Assembly (NCBI GenBank): GCA_963575745.1 | Contig: CAUYUJ010000736.1 | Location: 589,356-650,308, forward strand | DNA from: Prorocentrum cordatum | Taxonomy: Eukaryota; Sar; Dinophyceae; Prorocentrales; Prorocentraceae | Direction of reading: 5' to 3' | Length of the DNA: 60,953 nucleotides | Part shown: positions 33,015 through 43,439 of the stretch, one piece after another | Numbering within the stretch: position 1 is the stretch's first letter | How the letters are laid out: each line of letters opens with the position of its first letter | Notes under the pieces: generated by a model | Database searches by the model: none | Told to the model about the DNA's origin: nothing | What the model saw: only the letters and a program-made list of their open reading frames with translations | Position numbers and translations under genes: made by a program

Positions 33015-34625
33015 GCTTCCGATTCCATCGCCTCTCGCATCCGCACTCAAGGTTCCCACCGAGGCGCACTCCACAACAGCGTCGGTGCCGATACCGACGC
33101 CAACGTCAGTACAGTCTCCAGCATCTCCGACACCAGTGCAGACGGTACCGTCCCCAGGAGCTTTGGCACCGAAGTCGACGTCTATGCCGCACTAACGCCA
33201 GTACCGTGGCCAATGTTTGTGTCACCAGCGTCGGCTACTTTGTCAGAACCCACGTTTGCACCGTCGCTCCATCACTAAGAGTTCCAACGACGAATTCTGC
33301 GCTTACTCCAGCACCACCGACAGTGCCGTGGCCAAAACCACCAGCAGCTCCGACTCCAGCGGCGACGGCTCCATTGCTTGCATTCCGATAGTTAAGTCGA
33401 CGCCTACGCCAGCACTAGAGTCAGCACTGGGGCAACTACATTTAATACCAGCGTCGGCACTTCTGTCAATACCTCTCTTGTCAACGCCGCCAACAGGTCC
33501 CACACCAGTCGGCGACCCTTCCGTCGCCAACAGCTACCACATCGAAATCGACGTCCACACCAGCATCAGCGCCGGCACTGTGGCCAATATTTCCGACACC
33601 AGGGTCGGCGCCTCTTCCCAATATGGCACCAATTTTAGCATCGTAGCCACTATCTTCGACACAAACACTGGCGCCGGCCCAAGCACTTTTGACACCAGCG
33701 TCGACGCTTACGCCAGCATCAACACCAGCATTTCTGCCATCATATCTGACACTAGTGTGGACGCCTACGCCAGCAGCAAAACAAGTTCCGCGGTCAGCAT
33801 TCCAGACACCCTCGTTGACGCTGATGCCGGTACCAACACCAGCCCCGTCGCCAGCATGTTTGGCACTACTGCCAACGCCAACGCCACTGCTTTGGATGTC
33901 GCCTACATTTTTCATGCCACCGTTGACGCCCGCGGAGTCACCGACCCAATTATGTCGCCAACGGTTTCCGTGCCTACCTTGGCACGAGCGCCAGCACCGT
34001 CGCCAGATTTGCGACGCCAGCGTCATCGCCTACGCCAGCACTAACGATTGCGCTGCCGCCAGCACTTCCCACACCAAAGGCGCCTTGGGGGCACTAATAA
34101 CAGCACCGTCGCCAATACCTCCGATACCAGCGCTCTTGTATATGCCCGTACTGACGCCAGCAACGTCAGTAGCAAGTACGACATAAGCATCAGCGCATGC
34201 GCCGACATCAGCGCCAGCTCCGCCACGAGCACCTCCGAAAACGCTGTCGACGCTTTCGCCAGTACTGTCGACACCTTCGCCGGTAACAAACGCCATCGTT
34301 GTCGCTTGCCATTCCAGGGTTAGTATCAGCCTTACGCAGGCAGTGTCGCCAGCCCCGTCGTCTGCACTTCCGACACCATCGTCGACGCCTATGTTAGCAC
34401 CCATGCCAGCACCAGCACTAGCATCCCCCAACACAAGCATCGGCGCACACGACGGCATCAATGTTACCACTGTATTGTCGCAATTAGTTCTGGCACCGTC
34501 GTTGACATTAACGCCAGCACCAAGTCCAGCTCAGATGCAAGCGCATCGGACACCAGCGTCGATGACGCGTACAGTAGAAATAACGGGACGTATCACCGTA
34601 GCGGGCAGTTTTGATATTGGCATTG
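33015..34625 (+). repeat. Degenerate ~57-bp repeat coding Ser/Thr/Ala/Asp-rich peptide
   Basis: Motif GACACCAGCGTCGACGCC with drifted copies recurs at about 57-bp spacing in its clearest part (33691, 33748, 33805, 33862), with irregular spacing (63, 33 bp) elsewhere. Translated, the unit is about 19 residues of the form SDTSVDAYASINTS plus a short link. The peptide repeat can be followed through changing frames from about 33100 to 34600. The longest single frame is 33217-34044 (275 codons). A decayed gene for a repetitive, possibly secreted or surface protein is one explanation; an old minisatellite with fortuitous frames is another. Confidence 0.65.
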
Positions 34626-35187
34626 ACACGGGATCATATGATTGTTCGCCGCGCGACGCAAATTGATGTATTGTGTTGTCCAGCATCGCCCGTGATGCAA
34701 AATCATTCGTGTGACGTTCTCGGTGGGTTGGGATTGGGAGTAAAGGCGCGACGGGTGACGGGTGGATAGGAGTATCATTCTTAGATAGATTTTAGTGATC
34801 ATTATTATCGTAATGCTCTGCTGGCCCTGCCTTGTTACGTTCGCCGCTTCACCTGCGTTTGACCCTCGCATTCCCGCTCTGGGTCCCGACTTGTTCTACA
34901 CCCGGACTCCACCATTCGGTTTTCGATTGAATCGTTTTTCTTCGTCCGATCCAAGTCTCCGACACCACCATTTATTTTACACCGCACTCATTGCTATACC
35001 CTTGGTTGGGTGTATGTTATGTGCGGCCGCTTTGGCGCTGGCATGTGCGTGCATATGCGCTGCATGTGCCAGGCACTTGCAGATTTGTTGGGTTGGATGT
35101 CATATTGTGCATGCGCGCCCGGGCATGTGCAGGATCATGTGCGTTGTGTTTGGTGCATCATTTGTTTGCACATGCCGGCGCACATGC
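34626..35187. other. No supported gene; GCATGTGC-rich
   Basis: GCATGTGC and its complement recur at 35030-35180 and again at 35578-35735, giving Cys/Ala/His frames. A hydrophobic plus frame at 34795-35226 partly depends on that repeat and is not called. Confidence 0.4.
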
Positions 35188-35400
35188 CCGCACTTGAGCT
35201 CAGGTGGTCAGGCTATTTTCGCTTGAGATACCCTTGCAACTCTGACTTCGGAAATGTTCATTTCCGAAATGCCCTGAGTTGAGGTGGTCCAGCCACTTTC
35301 ATATGAGACATCCTCGTAACTCTGAGTTCCGAGATGCCGTGAGCTGGGGCGTCAGGCCATTTTCGCCTGAGACATCCTCGCGTGATGCATCACCCGAGCT
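35188..35400. repeat. Three units of the ~64-bp repeat (outlying locus)
   Basis: Units with TTTCGCCTGAGACATCCTCG and AACTCTGAGTTCCGAGATGC are spaced by 80 and 64 bp (GAG markers at 35225, 35305, 35369). Same family as the large array at 38880-39975. Confidence 0.85.
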
Positions 35401-35845
35401 ATGGCCAAATCCTTTTGTTCGATTGATGTTGTCGTCTGCCAGGTCCCTTATTTAGGTATGGTGTTGCCGCTCGAACGCCAGCCACATCCGCTTTCCTCTT
35501 TTTCCTTGCTCCTTCCTGCATTATTCTCTCATTTGTCTTTCTTCCTCCTGCCCCCCATCCGAATGTTCGACGTTGCGGCATGTGCGCGCATGTGCGTTCA
35601 TGTCTTCGGTCCGACTGTGCATCGAACTGTGTGGCATGGGCGCACATGTGCGGCCATGTTGTTCAGATGTTGCAGGGTTGCATGGGCATGTGCGTGCGTG
35701 CCACTGTGCGGCATGTGCGTGCATGTGCGGCCCCCTGCGGACCTCAGAACGAAAGTGAGCACTCAAGCAATTAGTCCGGTGTATGTCGATTCGGGTTTCC
35801 GCTGTTCGTTTTCATATTCGTTTGATTATGGCGCCCACCACCATC
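35401..35845. other. No supported gene; CATGTGCG-rich segment
   Basis: The second GCATGTGCG-rich block lies at 35578-35735. No sustained protein-like frame. Confidence 0.4.
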
Positions 35846-36450
35846 TCAATTATTGATCCAAGTGCAGTTGCCGATTGGGTCGCGTACCCCGTTCCATGTT
35901 GCACGCTGGAACCACAGCAAGACAACGACGAACACCCCGACGGACGGTAGCAGCATTGCGAGGACGAGCATTATGTGATGATGCACGTCAGCCACCAACA
36001 CGGTGACACATTCTGCAAATAGGACGGAGCGTGGTTAATTGTTCAGGACGGACAAGACGACCGCAGCAAGACTCATCGTAACGATCAGGCAGAATCCTGC
36101 CGCCAACCAACATTGTGATGATCCAGGGCACTGACATGTTTGCGGTGAACCAATGGCACGCGTCAGATGGCTCCTCCAAGCATGGCATCACCGAGCCCGC
36201 TGACGACCCGTAAAGAATCAAATACGTTGACGCGTGGGCCAACGCAATTATGCGCCGATCCAGCCCCAGTTCTTCCTTCGTCACGGGGTGAACATGATAA
36301 TGAAAATGATTGGGCATGCAGGAAACGCCGATTGCATAATTTTTCAAGGAAGTCCAGAGAGCATGAACATGGCCTAAAGGCGTCATCAGAGGCCCCCAAG
36401 AAAGACTGTCTTATGATTTCCCAAGACGGCCCAAGGTCGCTGGAAGACAT
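35846..36450 (-). pseudogene. Degenerate membrane-protein coding region
   Basis: On the minus strand protein-like, hydrophobic segments follow in shifting frames: NVFDSLRVVSGLGDAMLGG near 36200, FTANMSVPWIITMLVGG near 36120, then AAGFCLIVTMSLAAVVLSVL near 36080. After a TAA at 36035-36037 the same frame reads VLFAECVTVLVADVHHHIML and VLAMLLPSVGVFVVVLLWFQ, stopping at 35846. The last two are convincing membrane spans. Product unknown; possibly related to the similar region at 37640-38270 on the same strand, with the 90-bp array between them. Confidence 0.35.
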
Positions 36451-36770
36451 TCAAAGAGGTAGCAAGAGGGCCAAAAAAATAATCTTCACGCACCAAGGGG
36501 CTCCAAGAAGCCACACCGAGGGGCCTACAAGGGACCATACAAAGAGTCGTTGATTGGCTTTAGTGTTCTAGCCATTTCGGGCTTCTAATGCTCCGATTTG
36601 ACCGCAAAATACACCTACAGTATTGTCCTTGATTGTTGCCCCAACCATCTTGTGGTGTTGGGTCTTCGCTTTGAACCCGCAGCGCCGCACATCTCACTCT
36701 CCTTCTGCTCCTCCCCCTTCTCCCCCATCCCCCCTCCACGTCCTCATCATAATCGTCTTCCCTCTTCGCA
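36451..36770. other. No gene recognised
   Basis: Contains the reverse-oriented CTTGG/GGCC vocabulary (CCCAAGA, GGGGCCTACAAGG) up to about 36545, then pyrimidine-rich sequence. Confidence 0.4.
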
Positions 36771-36774
36771 TGTC

Positions 36775-37690
36775 GGCACACCCCTCACATGTTTCGTGGC
36801 CCCATGGGGAGCTCTACACACGGCCCCAGTCGGTGCGTACGCATGGCGTCCCCTCCCCCATGTCGACACACCCCTTACCAGGATCGTGCCCCACAGGGAG
36901 CTCTATTTATGGTTCCAGTGGGTGCGTTCGCGTGGCGTCCCCGCGCCGAGTTCGGCACACCCCATCACGAGGATCGTGCCCCACAGGGAGCTGCCCCTAC
37001 GGCCCCATTAGGTGCGTTCGCAAGGCGTTCCCGCGCCCACTCTGACACGCTCTCCACGAGAATCGTGCCTTCAAGGGAGCTGTACCTACGGCCCCAGTGG
37101 CAGGGTTCACACGCGTTCGCCCGCACCATGTCGGCACACCACTCGCGTGCTTCGTGGCTCCATAGGGAGCTACCCCGAACGCCCCAGTGGCAGGGTTCAC
37201 ACGCCCTCGCCCGCACCATTTCGACACCCCCTCGCACGTTTCGTGGCCCCATAGGAGCTCCCCCGAAGGCCCCAGTGGCAGGGTTCGCATGCGCCCCCCC
37301 CGCACCATTTCGGCACACACCCCGCACGCTTCGTGGCTAATAGGGAGCTCCACCGAACGCACCAGTGGCAGGGCTCGTATGCGTCCCGCACTATTTCGGC
37401 ACACCCCTCACACCATAGGGCGCTCCTCCTAAGGCCCCAGTTTCATGGTTCGCATGCGTCCCCCCGCACCATTCAGGCAAAATGTTCACACGCTTCGTGG
37501 CCCCATGCCCCAGTGGCACAGTTCGCATGCCTCCGTCCGCCACATTTCGGCACGCTTTTCACACGCTGCATGGCCCCATATGGGAGCTCGTCCGACGGCC
37601 CCAATGGCAGGGTTGGCATAGCACCACGGCGCCCATGTTGCACACTTTGACACGCTTCATGGTCCCAGAGGACACTCCTCTGAAAGCGGT
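36775..37690. repeat. ~90-bp minisatellite, about ten copies
   Basis: Each unit contains TTTCGTGGCCCCATAGGGAG, CGGCCCCAGTGGCAGGGTTC and CGCACCATTTCGGCACACC. The GGGAG marker falls at 36807, 36896, 36986, 37075 and 37165 (89-90 bp) and copies then drift and shorten. Because 90 is divisible by 3, several frames stay open on both strands; none has other support as a gene. Confidence 0.9.
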
Positions 37691-38270
37691 ACCCACAACG
37701 CGGTACACACACTTGCATAGGGTTGGGTCCGTCGCCTGGATAATATCATGAACAATGTGACGCACGCCCACTACTACGACATTTTTGAATATCGCGAGTG
37801 CAATTCACACGACAGCAGCAACCATAGTTTCTCAGGGGGGCTCCAGCAAAAGATACCCATTTGCAGATTGAGTACAAGCACGGCGCGGGCACGGCGTTGA
37901 ACAAGTACACGACGTTGGCCAGATTGGTTGTTACGCGTGTCACGACGTCAAATAATAGACCATGTGCCCACAATAATATGTACGCATCAGAGAGCATGCA
38001 ACGATGTGGCGAGACGAACACAACGACCCCCGTCGATCAAAAAAACGCGGGTGGGCACAATGAATATTAGAATAACGTCGCTCTGCAGCCCAGAAATTGT
38101 CAACAGCAGAGCGTTGAGCACCGAGGAAGCCCGTACGATCGGAATCGCTACCATCCGGTAGTGTTCGAAACCCTTCTTCCGCAAGTCGCAACATTACCAG
38201 CATCAGCCGCGAGACAGGGCATCGTCATTCTGGCGATAACCAACACAGCAATAACATACGTCACCGTATT
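37640..38270 (-). pseudogene. Degenerate membrane-protein coding region
   Basis: Minus-strand protein-like segments in successive frames: VIAVLVIARMTMPCLAADAG from about 38255, MVAIPIVRASSVLNALLLT near 38150, DVILIFIVPTRVFLIDGG near 38080, then VVFVSPHRCMLSDAYILLWA and FNAVPAPCLYSICKWVSF to 37840, and GVRHIVHDIIQATDPTLC near 37770. Frame changes fall at or near homopolymers such as the T7 and G5 runs around 38035, so some could be sequencing indels. Product unknown. Similar in character and strand to 35846-36450. Confidence 0.35.
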
Positions 38271-38879
38271 ATCGATATATATATATATATATATACATAT
38301 ATAGAACATGTCGGTCTACATATCTTTCTATATATACATATACGTCTGCATATGGAGCGTTTTGACAGGCGCGGCGGTGTATGGGAAGCGGGTAACCAGT
38401 GTTCGGCGAAATTAGTGCATCAAACGGGCGGTCGTGACGCGCGGTGGTGCCGATCATTCCGATGTCCATGAATTATTGTGATGTTCGATTACATGGAACT
38501 TTGTTAAAGCCATCATCTCCTTTTTGTGCAAGACGTAAGGCGGTCTGCGCGCTGGGCGCGTTATCTTGCATCACTCATTGTGTTTATTCCTCCTCGCCTC
38601 CCTTGGCTTATGTTGTATATGTGCTATATGCTTCCCCATGCGATTGCCGAAAATGGTTGTCGTGCAACGGCACCCTGCTGGACGCATGGCTGGAATGAGT
38701 GACTGGGTAATCAGACAGCAGCTCCGATACTGGATCCGATCCGACGTGCGAGAGTGATAACGCGTGCACAACAGTTGCGCTGTTTCCCGAAATGCTTTAT
38801 CTAACAATATATTGTTAAAAACAAAATTAGTTCCAGTCGAGGAAAACACGCCCAAAGACATCCTCAAGAAAATTTGGCG
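38271..38879. other. TA microsatellite, otherwise no gene
   Basis: TATATA dinucleotides occupy about 38274-38303, with further ATAT-rich sequence to 38345. No supported frame. Confidence 0.6.
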
Positions 38880-39975
38880 GTCTGGGCCGATTATCTTGAG
38901 ACATCCTCGCCAGGAGCGGGCGTTTCACTTGCGGCATCATCGCAAGTTTTGGCTCCGAGATGCCGCGCGCGAGGTGGTCCGGCGCGTTTCGCTTGAGCCA
39001 TCTTCGCAATTCTGAGTTTCGAGATGATGTGCGATACGTGGTCCAGCGCGTTTCGCTTGAGACATTTCCCAAATCTGAGTTCCGAGATGCCGCGCGCGAG
39101 GAGGTCTCGCCCGTTTCGTTTGAGTCACCCTCGCAGTTCTGAGCTCCGAGATACCGCGCGCGAGGAGGTCTGGCCCGTTCCGCCTGAGATATCCTCGCAG
39201 CACTGAGCTTCGTTTTGTTTGAGATATCTTCGCAATTATGAGATCCGAGATGCCGCTCCCGAGGTGGTTTGGCCCGTTTTCTTTGAGACATCCTTAGAAC
39301 TTTGGGCTCCGAGATGCCGCGCGAGAGGTGGTCTGCCGCACCTCGCCTCAGACATCCTCGCAATTCTGAGTTCGGGAAAGCTGCGCGAGAGGTGGTCCCG
39401 CCCGTTTCGTTTGAGACATCCTCGCCATTCTGAGCTCCGAGATGCAGCGTGCGGTGTGGTCTGGCCCGTGACGCCTGGGACACCCACGCAATGTGGGGCT
39501 TCCAGATGCTGCGCGCGAGGTGGTCCAGCCCCGTTCGCCTGAGAGGTTTTGCCGATTTGGGTTCTGAGATGTCGCGCAAAAAGTGCCCTGGTCTTATTCG
39601 CTTGACATCCTCGCAACTCTGAGCTCCGAGATGGCGCGGCACATTTCGTTTGAGACATCTTTCCCATTCTGGGTTCCGAGATGCCGCTGCAGAGGTGGTA
39701 TGGCCCGTTTCGCTCGAGACATCCTCGAAGTTCTCAGCTCCGGGATGCCGTGCGCGTGGTGGCTCGGCCCGTTTAGCGCGGGACATCCTCGCACTTCTGA
39801 GATTCGAGAGAGAGGAGGGAGGAGGGAGGAGGGGTCAGATCGAAACGAACCTTTGGATTATATGTGTGTGTTATTGCACTGTGCTCCAGAAGCAGTTCTG
39901 AGCTCCGAGTTGCCGCGCGTGAGGTGGTCCAGCCCGCTTCGCCTGAGACAGCCTTGCAACTCCTCAGCTCCGAGG
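38880..39975. repeat. ~64-bp tandem repeat, about 16 copies
   Basis: Unit contains GGCCCGTTTCGCTTGAGACA, TCCTCGCAATTCTGAGCTCC and GAGATGCCGCGCGCGAGGTG. The GAG marker runs 38995, 39059, 39122, 39186, giving 63-64 bp. A GGGAGGAGGGAGG block at 39805-39830 and unrelated sequence interrupt the last units. A 319-codon minus frame is produced by the stop-poor unit and is not called a gene. Confidence 0.92.
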
Positions 39976-40130
39976 GGGAGGAGGGACGAGGGAGGGCGAA
40001 CGATTTGATTACACTTCGGTTGGCGAGGGAGGGGACGAGGGAGAAGGGACGAGGGAGGAGGGACGAGGGAGGAGGGACGAGGGAGGAGGCTTGGACCCCA
40101 ACGAACGATGTGATTGCACTTCTCTCGGCG
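39976..40130. repeat. 14-bp GGGACGAGGGAGGA repeat
   Basis: About five tandem units between 40027 and 40092, next to GAGGAGGGAC-rich sequence. Confidence 0.85.
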
Positions 40131-40459
40131 AGGTCTGCTCCGGGAGGGGCCGGGGCGCCCCTGGCCCGACGGGGGAGACAGGCGGCGCCGAGGGGCGCGC
40201 GCACGGGTGCCGTGGAAGATCGCACGAGTCTCTCTAAGGGGGGGGGGCCGTGCTCGAGCAGATCGCGGAGGTGCCTCGAGGAAGAGCGCGGTCGGCAGGG
40301 AGGGAGCAGGACGGGGGAGGGGAAGGATGCGGAGGGAAAATCATATGTTGGGGCAGGGGGACGGGGCCAGGCCCAAATTACCTGTTTGAGCGTACCCTTG
40401 GCAAGGGTATTTCTGGGAAGCGGCATCGAGGATGCGAAGGCATCCTTGGCATGGCGGAG
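40131..40459. other. No gene recognised
   Basis: GC-rich, with a G9 run near 40238. Frames present are shadows of the flanking purine-rich tracts. Confidence 0.4.
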
Positions 40460-41218
40460 AAGAGGAGGGAGGAGGAGGAGGAGGAGGAGGAGGAGGAGGA
40501 GCAGGAGGAGGAGGAGGAGGACGAGAAGGAAGAGGAGGAAATGGACGGGAAGGAGGAAGAGGAGGAGGAACGTGAGGACGAGGAGAAGGAGGAGGAGGAA
40601 CGCGAGGACGAGGAGGAGGAGGAGGAGGAACATTGCGAGGAGGAGGAGGAGGAGGAGGAGGAGGAGGAGAAGAAGGAGAATGAGCACTGCGAAGCGGAGG
40701 AGGACGAAAAATAGGAGGAGGAGGAGGATGAGGACGAGGAGTTTAAGGAGGAACGCGGCGAGCACGAGGAGGAGCAAAGGGAGGAACAAGAAAAGGATGA
40801 CTGCGTCGAGGAGGTAGCCGATAAAGGGGAGAAGAATAAGGAAAACAACGACGAAGATGAGGGCGATTGGCATGCGGAGAGCGGCGGGGAATAACACCAA
40901 GAGTTTGCGGAGGATGGATATGAGGAAGGAGACTAGGAGGAGTGAGTTTACGAGGTACAGAACGATAAGGGGGAGAAGGACCAGGAGGATCAGGAAGAGG
41001 TGGACGACGAGGAGGAAATGGAGGAGAAGCCGGAGAGAGAGAGAGAGAGAGAGAAGAGCGGGATGAGCAGGATGAGGAGGAGGAGAAGGAGGAGGTGCAG
41101 TGGAAGCAGGAAGGCGAGGGCGAGAAGGACAGCGACGTGGATGCGGAAGAGGAGGACGACGACGAAGTTGACGAAAAGCTCGACGACGACGTCGAAGGCT
41201 CAGGCGGATCTGTAGCAG
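40460..41218. repeat. Long GAG-rich purine tract
   Basis: GAGGAG, GAGGAC and GAAGAA triplets across about 750 bp, with a pure GA dinucleotide run at about 41036-41055. Encodes Glu/Asp- or Arg-rich frames on the plus strand and Ser/Leu-rich frames on the minus strand. Strong polypurine asymmetry. Confidence 0.9.
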
Positions 41219-41504
41219 AAGGACGCGCGAACAGTTTTAGAAGCCGCCTTGGCTTAAAAAGCTCTGTTTGGGCATACTGGGCTCTGGCTATAAGTGTGAG
41301 CACGATCCCAGATGGCATCCAAAAGGCGGCAGTCTCACGGATCAGTATCGAATAGCACTCTTTGTTTAGTAACATTCTTCCCAACCCTCCTTGGTTGGTT
41401 ATTCGTTTTGAATAGAGGACTGCGGTCTCCAGTTCTTCTCCCGCTCCTCCTCCCGCCTCCCGTCTCCCGCTTCCGTCTTGTCTCCTCTGGCCCTGCGCGA
41501 ACCT
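41219..41504. other. No gene recognised
   Basis: Short unique-looking spacer between the GAG tract and the 103-bp array; pyrimidine-rich near 41435-41475. Confidence 0.4.
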
Positions 41505-42850
41505 GGTCATCCCTGGGGGGCTGCGATCTGCGACACTGTCGCCACTTTCGAGGGCTGCTGGTGGTGGGTCCAGCGGAGTGAGGCACCGCGGGGATATGAT
41601 GTAGACCTCGCCGTCCCGGGGGGGTGCGATCTGCGACACTGTCGCCACTTTCGAGGGCTGCTGGTGGGTCCTGCGGACTGGGGCACCGCGGGGATCTGAG
41701 GTAGACCTCGCCGTCCCTGGGGGGGACTGCGATCTGCGACATTGCCGCCACTTTCGAGGCCTGCTGGTGGGTCCAGCGGAGTGAGGCACCGCGGGGATCT
41801 GAGCAAGACCTCGCCGTCCCTGGGGGGCTGCGATTTGCGACACTGTCGCCACTTTCGAGGGCTGCTGGTGGGTCCAGCGGGATGAGGCACCGCGGGGATC
41901 TGAGCGAGACCTCGCCGTCCCTAGGGGGCTGCGATATACGAAACTGTCGCCGCATTCGAGGGTTGTTGGTGGGTCCTGCGGGCTGAGGCACCGCGGAGAT
42001 CTGAGCTTGACCTCGCCGTCCCTGGGGGGGTGCGATCTGCGACATTGTCGCCACTTTCGAGGGCTGCTGGTGGGTCTTGCGGAGTGAGGCGCTGCGGGGA
42101 TCTGAAGTAGACCTCGCCGCCCCTGGGGGGGTGCGATCTGCGACACTGTCGCCACTTTCGAGGGCTGCTGGTGGGTCCTGCACAGTGAGACACCGCGGGG
42201 ATCTGAGCAAGACCTCGCCGTCCCTGAGGGCTGCAATCTGGGACACTGTCGCCACTTTCGAGGCCTGCTGGTGGGTCCTGCGGGCTGAGGCACCGCGGGG
42301 ATCTGAGCGAGACCTCGCCGTCTTTGGGGGGTTGCGATTTGCGACACTGTCGCCACTTTCGAGGGCTGCTGGTGGGTCTTGCGGAGTGAGGCACCACGGG
42401 AATGTGAGCGAGACCTTGCCGTCCCTGGAGGGCTGCGATCTGCGACGTCGTCGCCACTTTCGAGGGCTGCTGGTGGGTCCTGCGGAGTGAGACACCGCGC
42501 GGATCTAAGCCTGGCCTCGCCGTCCTTGGGGGGCTGCGATCTGCGACACTGTCGCCACTTTCGAGAGTTGCTGGTGGTGGGTCCAGCGGAGTGAGGCACC
42601 GCGGGGATATGATGTAGACCTCGCCGTCCCTGGGGGGGGCGATCTGCGACACTGTCGCCACTTTCGAGGGCTGCTGGTGGGTCCAGCGGGGTGAGGCACC
42701 GCGGGGACCTGAGCGAGCCCTCGCCGTCCTTGGGGGGCTGCGATCTGCGTCACTGTCGCCACTTTCGGTGGCTGCTGGCGGGTCCCAGAGCGAGGCACCG
42801 TGGGGATCTGAGTGAGACCTGGCCGTCCCTGGGGGGGGCGGGGGCTGCGT
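41505..42850. repeat. ~102-bp tandem repeat, about 13 copies
   Basis: Each unit contains GGCTGCGATCTGCGACACTG, TCGCCACTTTCGAGGGCTGC and GGCACCGCGGGGATCTGAGC, plus GACCTCGCCGTCCCTGGGGG. The GACACTG marker falls at 41532, 41635, 41738, 41839 and 41940 (101-103 bp). All three minus frames stay open for hundreds of codons (one of 618), simply because the unit lacks minus-strand stops. Confidence 0.95.
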
Positions 42851-43439
42851 TAGTAACCACTACGACGCCCTGATGTCTTGATCGGGGGCCTGCGAGCCTT
42901 CCGATTGTTGTTCGCAAAATCACACGCGTACATGTTACGTCATCGCCCCCGTTGTTGCAATCCTGCCGTATTTATACCCCGCATTGCGCAAGGGTTGGGT
43001 ACGTCGCCAGGGTAATTGTCGGATGGTTATCCCAACGTTATCCACGTCAGCAATGCGCTGCTGTCCAGATCTTAGCGATGTTTTGCGTTACTAGGTCACC
43101 GGACCAGACACAGCCGTAAAGTTGACGAGCGTTTGCGGGTCTGGTGCTTTTTGCCGACCGACGCAGAGAGAAGCACCGCGCGCCAAGACCGACATGCGAG
43201 AGCCCCCATCGCAAATCGGCCATACGACCGAGCGAAGCGGAGCCCTGTCCGCCATCCATGGACGGCTCTGTCCATGCATCGAGTCGTTCTGTTTCCCAGG
43301 CACGACCGACTGCCAGCTCTCGACAGAAAGAACGAGAACATGTGTGGCAGATCTGATCATATCTTCAAGTACGACCCTGGAATGTGTGTTTTCTTGTCGG
43401 TGTGTTGCGGCGTTCGGCACATCCCACCGCCGTGCACGG
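42851..43439. other. No supported gene; shared motif with 37.7 kb
   Basis: AGGGTTGGGTACGTCGCC at about 42991 matches AGGGTTGGGTCCGTCGCC at about 37719, with similar flanks over roughly 30 bp. Overlapping frames on both strands at 43090-43590 carry no motif. Confidence 0.4.

Noticed and set aside
38985-39012. Spliced-leader-like GATGGCTCAAG on the minus strand
   Set aside because: It is a variant unit of the 64-bp repeat (normal TTGAGACATCCTCGC), so the match arises from the array.
38827-39786. 319-codon minus-strand frame
   Set aside because: Consists only of the 64-bp tandem repeat.
40743-42599. 618-codon minus-strand frame
   Set aside because: Runs through the 102-bp array and the GAG tract; all minus frames are open there, so openness carries no information.
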